Shown piece after piece: positions 23,734-32,624 of a DNA stretch of 55,442 nt. Positions within the stretch are counted from its first letter, which is position 1. Each line of letters starts with the position of its first letter. A program made the position numbers and the translations under genes. The notes beneath the pieces were generated by a model. The model searched no databases, was not told the origin of the DNA, and saw only the letters and a program-made list of their open reading frames with translations. Source of the stretch: Gammaproteobacteria bacterium (GTDB lineage Bacteria; Pseudomonadota; Gammaproteobacteria; Pseudomonadales; Azotimanducaceae); the NCBI GenBank assembly GCA_003248125.1, contig QJXZ01000126.1, forward strand, positions 1-55,442. The letters run 5' to 3'.

Positions 23734-25980
23734 TTACTCCGCCGCTGCGGTGCGGCGTACGCACGCGGTCTCGAACAGCTCCGGATATTCCTTCGGATAG
23801 TTGGTCTGACAGAACGCGATGCCGGTCTTCGCCTGATTCACCACGTACGCATGCACGGCTTGCGCCTGCGCTTCGTCGAGCACCTCGGCAAAGCTCGCCA
23901 TGCCCTTGCTGACGAACGCGCCGCCGCGGACGATCGCGTCCCATGCATCGTGGGTCGCGGGTGCCATGTAGCGCAGATCCGGTAGCGAGCCGCTCGACAG
24001 CGCGCCCGGGCCATGACAGACACTGCAATAGGCGTGGAACAGCGATTCACCCTCTGCAATCTGTTCGGGCGTGGCGCCGAGATCCGGCGGTTCGGGAATG
24101 TTGATGGGGGTGACCTTCGGCTCCGGCAAGCTCGCGGTGCCGCCGAGCTTGAAGGCAAGAATGCGGCCGCCTTGCAGCACGTTGTTGCGATGCTTGGGCA
24201 CGCCCGATGCAAGTGCGAACGCCCCGCCCCAGCCAGCGAGCACGGCGACGTACTGTTCGCCGTCGACGGTGTATGTCACTGGTGCGGCGATGATGCCGTT
24301 GTACACCGGTGTCTCCCACGCGAGCGCGCCCGTGTCGGCTGTGTACGCAGCGAAGTAACCATCCGAGCGACCTTGGAAGACGAGGTTGCCCGCGGTCGAC
24401 AGCAGACCGCCGTTCCACGACGTTTTGTGCTGCACACGCCAGACTTCCTTCTGCGCCACCGGATCCCATGCCGCGAGATGGCCCTTGATTTCGCGCAGAT
24501 CGGCGATCTGGCCTTCGGCGGTCTTGGCCGGAATCATCGTGTCGGTGTCCACCGCTAGATTCCACTCGCCCGGTTGGTAGCGAAAGGCGTTGTCCTGCGC
24601 AAACTTGAAGCTGAAATCGAGCGCTGGGATGTAGACCAACCCCGTGAGCGGGCTGTAGGTCATCGGATGCCAGTTGTGCCCGCCGTACGGCGACGGCCAA
24701 ATCTTCTTCAGCTCGTTGGCGTAGTGCGCGTCGGGATTCTCAACCGGCCGGCCGGTCTCCTTGTCGACGTGGCTTGCCCACGTCACCGGCACGTATGCTT
24801 CAGCAGAAATGAACTCGCCGTTGGAACGATCGATCACGTAGAAGAAGCCATTCTTGGGCGCTTGCATGAGCACCTTGCGCACCACGCCGCCGATCTCGAG
24901 ATCGGCCAAGATCATGTGTTGCGTGGCGGTATAGTCCCACGTGTCGCCGGGTGTGGTTTGGTAGTACCACGCCATCGTGCCATCGTCGGGCTTGATGGCG
25001 ACGATCGACGCCAGATACAGGTTGTCGCCGCCGCCAGGACTGCGTAGATAACGATTCCACGGTGAGCCGTTGCCGACGCCGATGTACAACAGGTCGAGCT
25101 CGGGGTCATAGGCCATCGAATCCCACACGGTGCCGCCGCCACCGACCTCCCACCACTTGCCGCCGCGCCAAGTGCCCGCCGCTTGCTCGAGGTGCTTGCC
25201 CTCGAATGGTTTCGACGGGTCACCCGGTACCGTGTAGAAGCGCCAATGCTCGGCGCCCGTCGCGGCGTCGTACGCCGTCACGTAGCCGCGCACGCCGTAC
25301 TCGGCGCCGCCGTTGCCGATCACGACTTTGTCTTTGACGATGCGCGGCGCGCCGGTGATCGTGTACGGACGCTCGGGATCTATGGTGAGCTTTTCCCAAG
25401 CAAGCGCGCCGGTCGCAGCATCGAGGGCAATCAAGCGCCCGTCTATGGTGCCGACGTAGACGCGGCCTTTCCACACCGCGACGCCGCGATTGACCACGTC
25501 GCAGCAGGCGTACTTGCCCCATTCACGTTTCACTTGCGGGTCGTATTGCCAGATCAGTTCACCGGTCCTGGCGTCGTTGGCGAACACCACACTCCACGAA
25601 CCAGTGGAGTACATCACGCCGTCGACGACGATGGGCGTCGCCTCCAGGCCGCGCGTCGTGCCCGTGTCCCATGACCACACGAGCCCCAACGATTTCACAG
25701 TGTCGGTGTTGATGTCGGTGAGCGGCGAGAAGCGCTGCTCTGCGTACGTGCGGCCGTGGGCGAGCCAATTGCCGGGCTCGCTGTCGGCATTCACGATGCG
25801 AGCGCCGTCGACGGTGCTGGTGCTCGCGGTAATGCGATCGCTGCGGCTGGTTGCAGTTGGCGCTTGCCGCTCGGTGGGTGCAGCCGACTCGGTGGCTGGC
25901 TCAGAACAGGCGGTCAGGACCGCGAATGTGCAAGAAAGCGCCCCGAGCGCCAGCGCTCGGCGCGCGCGCGCACAAGTCAT
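23734..25980 (-). CDS. PQQ-dependent quinohemoprotein alcohol dehydrogenase (lipoprotein)
   Basis: A type II quinohemoprotein alcohol dehydrogenase of 748 residues oxidises alcohols in the periplasm with PQQ and passes electrons through its own heme c. The start carries a lipoprotein signal with lipobox LTAC (Cys25). The eight-bladed propeller shows the vicinal disulfide Cys159-Cys160 (YACCDVV), the catalytic Asp349 in GDTWDYT and W-motif repeats. Position +2 after the catalytic Asp is Thr351, so it lacks the extra Asp of lanthanide-dependent enzymes and should be calcium type. A C-terminal cytochrome domain carries CSVCH near 652-656. GGGGAGG precedes the ATG. No PQQ biosynthesis genes are in the window. 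Confidence 0.93.
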   Translation of the reverse strand: MTCARARRALALGALSCTFAVLTACSEPATESAAPTERQAPTATSRSDRITASTSTVDGARIVNADSEPGNWLAHGRTYAEQRFSPLTDINTDTVKSLGLVWSWDTGTTRGLEATPIVVDGVMYSTGSWSVVFANDARTGELIWQYDPQVKREWGKYACCDVVNRGVAVWKGRVYVGTIDGRLIALDAATGALAWEKLTIDPERPYTITGAPRIVKDKVVIGNGGAEYGVRGYVTAYDAATGAEHWRFYTVPGDPSKPFEGKHLEQAAGTWRGGKWWEVGGGGTVWDSMAYDPELDLLYIGVGNGSPWNRYLRSPGGGDNLYLASIVAIKPDDGTMAWYYQTTPGDTWDYTATQHMILADLEIGGVVRKVLMQAPKNGFFYVIDRSNGEFISAEAYVPVTWASHVDKETGRPVENPDAHYANELKKIWPSPYGGHNWHPMTYSPLTGLVYIPALDFSFKFAQDNAFRYQPGEWNLAVDTDTMIPAKTAEGQIADLREIKGHLAAWDPVAQKEVWRVQHKTSWNGGLLSTAGNLVFQGRSDGYFAAYTADTGALAWETPVYNGIIAAPVTYTVDGEQYVAVLAGWGGAFALASGVPKHRNNVLQGGRILAFKLGGTASLPEPKVTPINIPEPPDLGATPEQIAEGESLFHAYCSVCHGPGALSSGSLPDLRYMAPATHDAWDAIVRGGAFVSKGMASFAEVLDEAQAQAVHAYVVNQAKTGIAFCQTNYPKEYPELFETACVRRTAAAE

Positions 25981-26042
25981 GAAAGCCTCCCCGTGTCGAA
26001 TTTGTTATATGTGCCCTAAGGCTTTTCGCAGTGTAGCAGGCC

Positions 26043-26531
26043 TCACTGCTCGGGTGGCTTCGGCGATGACGGCCGCGAATCGTTTGCCGGCGTCTTGTCC
26101 GGCTCGTTCGCGGCGCCCGACAACAGCGAACGCAGGAAGCTGATGTTCTGGTCCGCGAGGCGCTGCATGAGCTTGATCGGATTGGCGTTCAATACTTCCC
26201 GCATGCGGCGCTGATACAGCTCCTGCTGCTCCAAGAACGTGAACATGCTCTGCTCGAGGTAGCGCGATAAGACGCCCTGCATCGAGTCGCCGTAGAAGCG
26301 GATCACCTGCTCGAGCACTTTGTTGGTCAACAGCGGCTCGTGGCCCTCGGCTTCCTGTTCGGCGATGATCTGCAGCAACACGGAACGCGTGAGGTCGGCG
26401 CCGGTCTTCGAGTCGACGACCTTGACCGGGTCCTTGGCGAGAATCATCTTACGGACGTCCTCGAGCGTGACGTAAGCGCTCTGCTCGGTGTCGTACAGAC
26501 GCCGATTGGGGTATTTCTTCAATATTCGCAA
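26043..26531 (-). CDS. phaR: Polyhydroxyalkanoate synthesis regulator PhaR
   Basis: PhaR binds PHA granules and DNA and represses phasin genes. The N-terminal DNA/PHB-binding domain is plain (RILKKYPNRRLYDTEQSAYV, VVDSKTGADLTRSVLLQII), followed by a PHB accumulation region with LLTNKVLEQVIRFYGDSMQ and a helical tail rich in Q, R and E. Homologues begin right before the RxxKKYPNRRLYD motif, which points to a TTG start at 26531 (162 residues). The ATG at 26615 would add 28 atypical residues and reach within 15 bp of the divergent gene. No phaC or phasin gene is visible nearby. Confidence 0.88.
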   Translation of the reverse strand: MRILKKYPNRRLYDTEQSAYVTLEDVRKMILAKDPVKVVDSKTGADLTRSVLLQIIAEQEAEGHEPLLTNKVLEQVIRFYGDSMQGVLSRYLEQSMFTFLEQQELYQRRMREVLNANPIKLMQRLADQNISFLRSLLSGAANEPDKTPANDSRPSSPKPPEQ

Positions 26532-26629
26532 TGCAACATGCCCCTGCCGCGAACGGCAGCCTTCGAGGACTGCGCCATGGTATACGCTTTGCCGCAGTGC
26601 GGAAAAGAAACGCATTTAGAGGAGGAGTG

Positions 26630-26908
26630 ATGAAGATCAGCCTGGATGTCGATCTGACCCCGGAGGAACTGCGGCGGCTATTCGGGCTGCCGGACCTCAC
26701 CCCGATTCAGAACCTCGTGATCGACCGCATCACGACGCAGGTGGAGAAGGGGCTCGAAGCGGGCCTCATGACCACCATCACCCGTTCGCTGATTACCGGC
26801 GGTCTGCAGTCCTGGGATGCCTACCAGAAGATGCTGTCGACCTTGCTGAGCGCACGTCCGGGTAGCGAGGCACGGTCGTCGGAAGACAGTTCGCCGCCGC
26901 GCGCGTAA
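26630..26908 (+). CDS. DUF6489 family small protein
   Basis: A 92-residue protein starting MKISLDVDLTPEELRRLFGLPD, the conserved head of DUF6489, followed by a helical region (QNLVIDRITTQVEKGLEAG) and a disordered Ser/Pro tail. The ATG has an excellent ribosome binding site (AGAGGAGGAG). It diverges from phaR; such pairs with PHA-linked genes suggest a granule or PHA connection, but that is inference. No catalytic motifs are visible. Confidence 0.8.
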   Translation: MKISLDVDLTPEELRRLFGLPDLTPIQNLVIDRITTQVEKGLEAGLMTTITRSLITGGLQSWDAYQKMLSTLLSARPGSEARSSEDSSPPRA

Positions 26909-26927
26909 GCGGTCGGCGTTATGCGTG

Positions 26928-27758
26928 CTATGCGGGCGCTTCGGCGGCAGTGACTTCGGCTGACGGCGCCGCGGCATACACGGCCTGGGGATAGAGCAAG
27001 CCGCGCCAACTGGAACGATCGAACTTGCGCCATCGGCCGTGCGGCTGGGCGAGGCGATCGGCGATCACGTAGTAGATGGCCGGATTGAAACCCATGCCAC
27101 AGTGGCTGGCGACCACTTCCACATTGTCGGTCAACGGCGTATCGCGTTCGATGCATGTCTTCCAATGCGCGATGCCGTCGGTCTTGCTGAATATTGCCGT
27201 GCACGGCACTGGCGCGGGCGTCGGCAAATCCTTCAGTTGCGACCGCAGGCTGTCGATGGTCTGTCCGGTCGCCAACTCGAACAGTCGGAGCACGGCGGGA
27301 TAGGTGCCGTTGCTGACGGTCTGACCGAACGGGGAGCCGAGCGTGATGATTTGGCGCACTTGATTGGGCAGCATCTTCGCGATCTCGCGCGCGAACACAC
27401 CGCCTAAGCTTTGGCCAATGAGCGATACCGGTTGATCATAGTGGCGCGCGATGTTGGCCACGGTCTGCGTCAGGCGTGCCTGCAGATTGCCGCGCGGCCC
27501 CAAGTTGCGGCCGAAGCCCCAAGGAATGGTGTTGTAGCCAAGCCGGTCGAGCCAACGCCGCAGCATGCCCGTGGATTGGCTGTCGGCCATGAAGCCGGGC
27601 AGCACGTATACCGGATGGCCATCGCCGCGCGGTAGGCGGTCCAAGATCGGTAGCGTTGGGATGAGCGTCGAGGCTTCGACGAGGGCGCGCCAACCTTCGG
27701 CGAGCGCCAACAATGTCGACGGCGGCGATGCGGTTGCAGTATCCACCGGGGTCGGCAT
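26928..27758 (-). CDS. Alpha/beta hydrolase, lipase/PGAP1-like
   Basis: A 276-residue serine hydrolase. The nucleophile elbow is GQSLGG, preceded by the oxyanion strand VYVLPGFMAD. An acidic residue likely comes from SKTDGI and the histidine from VVASHCGMGFNPA. The fold is that of lipases and PGAP1-like esterases. There is no signal peptide, so it is probably cytoplasmic. ATG 27758 follows AAAGAG; an upstream TTG at 27788 would add 10 residues. It converges on the DUF6489 gene and diverges from aceE. The substrate is unknown; a PHA or lipid ester is a guess from neighbours. Confidence 0.8.
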   Translation of the reverse strand: MPTPVDTATASPPSTLLALAEGWRALVEASTLIPTLPILDRLPRGDGHPVYVLPGFMADSQSTGMLRRWLDRLGYNTIPWGFGRNLGPRGNLQARLTQTVANIARHYDQPVSLIGQSLGGVFAREIAKMLPNQVRQIITLGSPFGQTVSNGTYPAVLRLFELATGQTIDSLRSQLKDLPTPAPVPCTAIFSKTDGIAHWKTCIERDTPLTDNVEVVASHCGMGFNPAIYYVIADRLAQPHGRWRKFDRSSWRGLLYPQAVYAAAPSAEVTAAEAPA

Positions 27759-27856
27759 CTCAACTCTTTGGAAACGGTTGCGTAACAACTAGCACAAAAG
27801 CGCGACCGGGGTAAATAATTCACTCTCCTTAATTTCGTGATAGGGATGGGCGGCGA

Positions 27857-30520
27857 ATGGCCGGCAGAGCGCAGCGACAGGCCACCTTTGGCGATGACTG
27901 GGCGCTCGAGATCGACGAATGGTTGGCCGCCCTCGACGATGTCGTCGACGTGCAAGGCGAAGGCCGTGCCCGTGAGTTGATCGAACGTTTGCACGAAGCA
28001 GCCTCGCGCCGCGGCCTAGTGCTGCCGGAGGCGGCGCTCAATACGCCCTACCGCAATACCATCTCGTGGCGCGAACAGCCGCAGTATCCGGGCGACCTCG
28101 CGATCGAGACCCGCATCGGTAACGTCATCCGCTGGAATGCCGTGGCCATGGTCTTGAAAGCCTTCGACAGCGGTTCCGGCGTGGGTGGGCACATCGCCAC
28201 CTACTTGTCGGCCGCGGCGATGATGGAGGTCGGTTTCAACCATGTGTTTCGTGCGCCGGCGCCCGGCTTCGGCGGCGATCAGGTGCACTTCCAAGCCCAT
28301 GCCGCACCGGGTGTGTACGCTCGCGCGCTGCTCGAAGGCCGGTTGGGCACCGAGCAGCTCGCGCACTTCCGTCGCGAGCTCGCAGCGGGCGGCGGCCTGT
28401 CCTCCTATCCACACCCGCGCCGCATGCCGAGCTTCTGGCAGATGCCGACCGCGAGCATGGGGCTGTCGACCCCGAGCGCGATCTATCAGGCGCGGTTTGC
28501 CAAATATCTCGAGGGGCGGGGACTCAAGCGCGCCGACGGCGCGAAGGTCTGGGCCTTCATCGGCGACGGTGAATCCGACGAACCGGAAGTGCTCGGCACG
28601 GTCAACATGGCGTCCCGCGAGCATCTCGACAATCTGGTGCTGGTGATCAACTGCAATCTGCAGCGTCTCGATGGGCCAGTACGCGGCAACGGCAAGATCA
28701 TCCAAGAGCTCGAACGCTCGTTCCGCGGTGCCGATTGGCACGTCATCAAGGTGATTTGGGGCGGCGGCTGGGATGCGCTGCTCGACCGCGATGTCGACGG
28801 CATTCTGCAACGCCGCATGGAGCAGGCGGTCGACGGCGACTACCAGATGTACACCGTCTCGCCGGGCGATGCCGTCCGCGAGCATTGGGTGGAGGACACG
28901 CCGGCGCTCCAGGAGCTGATGAAAACGCTCTCCAACGAGGAGATTCGCTCCATCAAGCGCGGCGGGCAGGATCCGCAGAAAATCTATGCCGCTTTCAAGC
29001 AGGCGGCCGAGATTCGCGGCAAGCCCTGTGTCGTGTTGCTGAAGACGGTAAAGGGCGACGGCCTCGGGCCGAAGGCCGAAGGCCGCAACACAGTGCACCA
29101 GAAGAAGCAGCTGTCGGTCGAAGAACGCCGCGAGCTGGCGCGGCGGTTCGACATTCCGCTCTCCGACGAGGCAGTTGCGCGCGCCGACTTCTATTTGCCG
29201 GATGCCGACTCACCCGAGCGTAGCTACCTGCTCGCGCGGCGCCAGGCGCTCGGTGGTTTCTTGCCGGCGCGGCGCGCACAGTGCCCGCGCCTCGAGGCAC
29301 CGGCGCTCGCATTGTTCGCGGACATGCTGGCAGGCTCGGGCGGGCGCGAAGTCTCCACCACCATGGCGGTGGTGCGCATGCTCTCGAAACTGGCGCGCGA
29401 TGCCGACATCGGTCGCTACGTGGTGCCGATCGTGCCCGACGAGGCGCGCACGTTCGGCATGGACGGCTTGCTTGCGCAGGCGGGTATCTATTCACCGGAA
29501 GGGCAACGCTACCGGCCGGTCGACGCCGGGACGATCGCGCCCTATCGCGAGGCGGCAGACGGTCAGGTACTCCAGGAAGGGATCTGTGAGACCGGTGCGA
29601 TGGCGTCGTTCCTCGCCGCCGGCACCGCCTATGCGAACCACGGCCTGCCGATGATTCCCTTCTACATCTTCTACTCGATGTTCGGCATGCAGAGAGTCGG
29701 CGACATGGTGTGGGCGTGCGGCGATTCGTTGGCCAAAGGCTTCCTGATCGGCGGCACTTCGGGCCGTACCACGTTGAACGGCGAAGGCGTGCAGCATCAG
29801 GACGGCCACTCCCACGTGCTGGCGAGCACCGTGCCGAATCTGGCGAGCTACGACCCGGCGTTCGCCTACGAAATCGCCGTGATCGTGCGCGAAGGCATTC
29901 GGCGCATGTACGACGCCCAAGAAGACGTCTTCTACTATCTGACCGTGACCAATCAGAACTATCCGATGCCGCCGATGCCGACGGATGACGACGGCGCGAT
30001 CACGGCCGGTATCATTCGCGGTGCCTATTGCTATCGGCGTACCGCCGGCAAGGGCGCGCCGATTCATCTGCTCGGCAGCGGCGCGATCATGACCGAGGTA
30101 CTTCGTGCCGCGGACATGCTTGCGGCAATGGGCAAGCCGGTGACGGTGTGGAGTGTCACGAGTTACACGGAACTCTGCCGCGACGCGCAGGATGCCGACC
30201 GCGAACGCTTGCTCGGCCGCCAGCGCGAGAGCTGGCTCGAGCACCTCATGGGTGAGGAGCGCGGCACCTTCGTCGCTGCGAGCGACTACATGAAGAGCTT
30301 GCCGCAATCCATCAGCCCCTGGTTGCCCGGCAAGCTGACGGTGCTCGGTACCGATGGCTACGGGTTGTCTGAGTCGCGCGACGTGCTACGCGATCACTTC
30401 GAGGTGTCGGCACCATGGATCGTGTACGCCGCGCTGGCGAGCGCGGGGCAAAGCAAGGCCGCGCGCGAGTTCGCAACGGAAGCGCGAATCGATCTCGATC
30501 GCAGCAATCCGCGCGGATGA
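27857..30520 (+). CDS. aceE: Pyruvate dehydrogenase E1 component (homodimeric AceE)
   Basis: E1 decarboxylates pyruvate with thiamine diphosphate and reductively acetylates E2. The 887 residues match the single-chain gammaproteobacterial E1. The ThDP motif GDGESDEPE starts near 236 and ends with NLVLVINCN. Other E1 signatures are GVGGHIATYLSAA, MPSFWQMPTASMGLS and TSGRTTLNGEGVQHQDGHS. The genes for E2 (aceF) and E3 (lpd) that usually follow are absent; a CBS-domain gene and a structured intergenic region follow instead. AGGGATGGG precedes the ATG. Confidence 0.96.
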   Translation: MAGRAQRQATFGDDWALEIDEWLAALDDVVDVQGEGRARELIERLHEAASRRGLVLPEAALNTPYRNTISWREQPQYPGDLAIETRIGNVIRWNAVAMVLKAFDSGSGVGGHIATYLSAAAMMEVGFNHVFRAPAPGFGGDQVHFQAHAAPGVYARALLEGRLGTEQLAHFRRELAAGGGLSSYPHPRRMPSFWQMPTASMGLSTPSAIYQARFAKYLEGRGLKRADGAKVWAFIGDGESDEPEVLGTVNMASREHLDNLVLVINCNLQRLDGPVRGNGKIIQELERSFRGADWHVIKVIWGGGWDALLDRDVDGILQRRMEQAVDGDYQMYTVSPGDAVREHWVEDTPALQELMKTLSNEEIRSIKRGGQDPQKIYAAFKQAAEIRGKPCVVLLKTVKGDGLGPKAEGRNTVHQKKQLSVEERRELARRFDIPLSDEAVARADFYLPDADSPERSYLLARRQALGGFLPARRAQCPRLEAPALALFADMLAGSGGREVSTTMAVVRMLSKLARDADIGRYVVPIVPDEARTFGMDGLLAQAGIYSPEGQRYRPVDAGTIAPYREAADGQVLQEGICETGAMASFLAAGTAYANHGLPMIPFYIFYSMFGMQRVGDMVWACGDSLAKGFLIGGTSGRTTLNGEGVQHQDGHSHVLASTVPNLASYDPAFAYEIAVIVREGIRRMYDAQEDVFYYLTVTNQNYPMPPMPTDDDGAITAGIIRGAYCYRRTAGKGAPIHLLGSGAIMTEVLRAADMLAAMGKPVTVWSVTSYTELCRDAQDADRERLLGRQRESWLEHLMGEERGTFVAASDYMKSLPQSISPWLPGKLTVLGTDGYGLSESRDVLRDHFEVSAPWIVYAALASAGQSKAAREFATEARIDLDRSNPRG

Positions 30521-30548
30521 GAAGGTATTCCCCGCGAGTAAGCATGAT

Positions 30549-30641
30549 TGGGGCACTCGCGCCCCAGAAAAGGAAAGGGCCCACCGGTTGCCCGACGAGC
30601 CCTGCTAACGCCCCATTGGAGGAGGAGGTAGAAGGCGTTAG
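30549..30641 (+). ncRNA. Candidate structured RNA with GGA-rich loop after aceE
   Basis: The 210-bp gap after aceE contains consecutive hairpins. TGGGGC/GCCCCA lies at 30549-30566, a GGGC ... GCCC pairing at about 30576-30601, and CTAACGCC/GGCGTTAG at 30605-30641. The last stem encloses a 21-nt loop with three GGA repeats (GGAGGAGGAGG). GGA motifs in loops are how CsrA/RsmA-binding RNAs look. There is no promoter or T-run I can defend, so it may instead be a 3' or 5' untranslated structure. Confidence 0.3.
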
Positions 30642-30730
30642 TCGGACCGATGATGCGGGGCGGTGGACAATCCGGATATACGGACTTCCCCTAGCATGGG
30701 ACAGTCGAACCCTTGGCAGGGAGATGCAGC

Positions 30731-31168
30731 GTGAAAAGTGATCCGCCCATCAAATCGGTGATGACGTCGTTTCCGTACGCGGTAGAGATCTCGGCGCCGC
30801 TCTTGGATGCGCGGCGCATGATGCTCGAGCACCACGTGCACCACTTGCCGGTGACGGCGCAGCACGAGCTCAAGGGCATCGTCACCGATCGCGACATAAA
30901 GCTCTTGTTGGGGCCGGAGCTCGACTATCCGGATCCGCGTCAGCTCACCGTCGAAGATGCCTACGTGGCGGATGCCTACGTCGTCGACATCAATACGCCG
31001 CTGTCGAACGTGTTGCTGCACATGGCTGCGCGGCACATCGGTGCCGCGCTGATCACGGGCCACGGCCGGCTGGCCGGTATCTTCACCGCCACCGATGCCT
31101 GCCGGCGATTCGGCGAGTTCTTGCGCGAGCGGTTCCCGCCACCCGGCGGCGGTACCGAAGCGGCGTAG
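30731..31168 (+). CDS. Protein with two CBS domains
   Basis: A 145-residue protein of a tandem CBS pair (Bateman module): IKSVMTSFPYAVEISAPLLDARRMML ... GIVTDRDIK and PLSNVLLHMAARHIGAALIT ... LAGIFTATD. Such modules bind adenosine nucleotides or S-adenosylmethionine and regulate partners. There is no other domain. GTG 30731 has GGGAG 7 bp upstream and begins just before the first CBS motif. It converges on the glutamine synthetase-like gene; its partner is unknown. Confidence 0.85.
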   Translation: MKSDPPIKSVMTSFPYAVEISAPLLDARRMMLEHHVHHLPVTAQHELKGIVTDRDIKLLLGPELDYPDPRQLTVEDAYVADAYVVDINTPLSNVLLHMAARHIGAALITGHGRLAGIFTATDACRRFGEFLRERFPPPGGGTEAA

Positions 31169-31180
31169 AAGAAACCGTTC

Positions 31181-32533
31181 TCAGAAATACCAGCGGTAAT
31201 CCTGATCCGGCACCGCCTGGTGATAGGCGCGCCACTCGTCGCGCTTCACGGCCACCAACACATCCACGAAGGGGCGAGAAAAGTACGCCTCGGCAAGCGG
31301 ACTGCGATCGAAGGTGTCGATCGCCGATTCCCAACTCGGCGCCCGAGCCTCCTGGTCGGCGTAGGCATCACCGGCGGTTGGCGGCGGCGGTTCGATGCGT
31401 TGCGTGATGCCGTGATGCACACCGGCCAGGATCGCCGCGGTCACGAGGTACGGATTGGCGTCGGCCGACGCTAAACGATGCTCGAAGCGCGTGGCGGCGC
31501 CGCGCGCGGACGGGATGCGAATCGCGACCGAACGGTTGTTGAGTCCCCAGTTCTTGAGCGTCGGCGCATAGGAATAGTTCTGAAAGCGTCGGTAGGAGTT
31601 GGCGTGCGGCGCGCACACCAAAAGCGCATCGTCGTGCATGGCGAGCAAGCCGCCGATCGCGTGCTTGAGCGTCGCGTTCGGCGCCGGCTCGCCTTCGAAC
31701 GGATGACTACCGTCGTTGCGTCGCAGGCTCAAATGCACGTGCATGCCGTTGCCGGACAGATCGGCGCGCGGTTTGGCCATGAACGTCGCTGCGAGCCCGA
31801 AGTCCGGTGCCAGGGTGCGCACGGCGCGTTTCAAAAGTAGCGCATCGAGACAGGCGCGATGGGCATCACTGCGATACTCGACATTGATCTCCAGTTGCCC
31901 CGGCCCGTATTCGGACGTGATCGATTCCACTGGCACGCCCATCACGGTCGCAGCCGCGCGTACGGCGTCGAGATACGGTGCGAAGTCGTCGAGCTCGGCG
32001 AGGCCGTACACCTGATTCTGGTGATGGCGCTGACCGGAGCGCAGCCCGCGAGCCAGCGTGAGCGCGGCGTCCTCGCCGGGCTTGCACGCGAACACGAAGA
32101 ACTCCATCTCGATTGCAACGTTGGCGTGCAATCCCATCGTCGCCAGCCGATCGACTGCCGCGGTGAGCACGCTCTGGGGATCGGCGAATGCGGGTTTTCC
32201 GTCGGCGTCCTGCATCATGAGCTGGCAGAGTGCCAATCGATCGTCCCAGGGTGCCGGCACCAGCGCATCTGCGATCGGTTTGCAAAGGTAGTCGGCATCG
32301 CCGGTGGAGAGACCGAGGCCGGTGCCCTGTACCGTGTTGCCGAGCACGTCGGAGCCGAACACCGACATCGGCAGGTACACGCCGTTTGCGCAGGCACTCT
32401 CGAGCTTGTCGGCGGTGACGCGCTTGCCGCGCGGGGTGCCGCCGACGTCGATCACGTACAGGTCGACATACCGCGTATTGGCATGGGTGGCGAGAAAGGC
32501 GCGCGCGGCATCGACGGGCAGGCTCGGGATCAT
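31181..32533 (-). CDS. Glutamine synthetase family protein, probable glutamylpolyamine synthetase
   Basis: The 450 residues show the glutamine synthetase fold: a beta-grasp N-domain (YVDLYVIDVGGTPRGKRV), metal-binding EMEFFVF and GPGQLEINVEY, ATP-site NGMHVHLSLR, and SYRRFQNYSYAP ... NRSVAIRIPS. The GlnA adenylylation region is absent, and the GxxNRS pattern fits PuuA/GlnA3-type enzymes that glutamylate putrescine or related amines. It is the first of two such genes in the polyamine island and diverges from the amidohydrolase gene. ATG 32533 gives a normal start, although the frame is open to 32776. The true amine substrate is not readable from sequence. Confidence 0.85.
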   Translation of the reverse strand: MIPSLPVDAARAFLATHANTRYVDLYVIDVGGTPRGKRVTADKLESACANGVYLPMSVFGSDVLGNTVQGTGLGLSTGDADYLCKPIADALVPAPWDDRLALCQLMMQDADGKPAFADPQSVLTAAVDRLATMGLHANVAIEMEFFVFACKPGEDAALTLARGLRSGQRHHQNQVYGLAELDDFAPYLDAVRAAATVMGVPVESITSEYGPGQLEINVEYRSDAHRACLDALLLKRAVRTLAPDFGLAATFMAKPRADLSGNGMHVHLSLRRNDGSHPFEGEPAPNATLKHAIGGLLAMHDDALLVCAPHANSYRRFQNYSYAPTLKNWGLNNRSVAIRIPSARGAATRFEHRLASADANPYLVTAAILAGVHHGITQRIEPPPPTAGDAYADQEARAPSWESAIDTFDRSPLAEAYFSRPFVDVLVAVKRDEWRAYHQAVPDQDYRWYF

Positions 32534-32624
32534 GTGTGCTCCTTGGCCGCGCCATGTTAGCCGCGCTTGAGGCGCGCGCCATCCCCTGTCATTGTGCGGC
32601 CCCCTTTGCACCGAATGATCTTCG

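Noticed and set aside
26532-26615. 28-codon N-terminal extension of PhaR from ATG 26615
   Set aside because: Homologues begin at the RxxKKYPNRRLYD motif, so TTG 26531 is preferred, though not proven.
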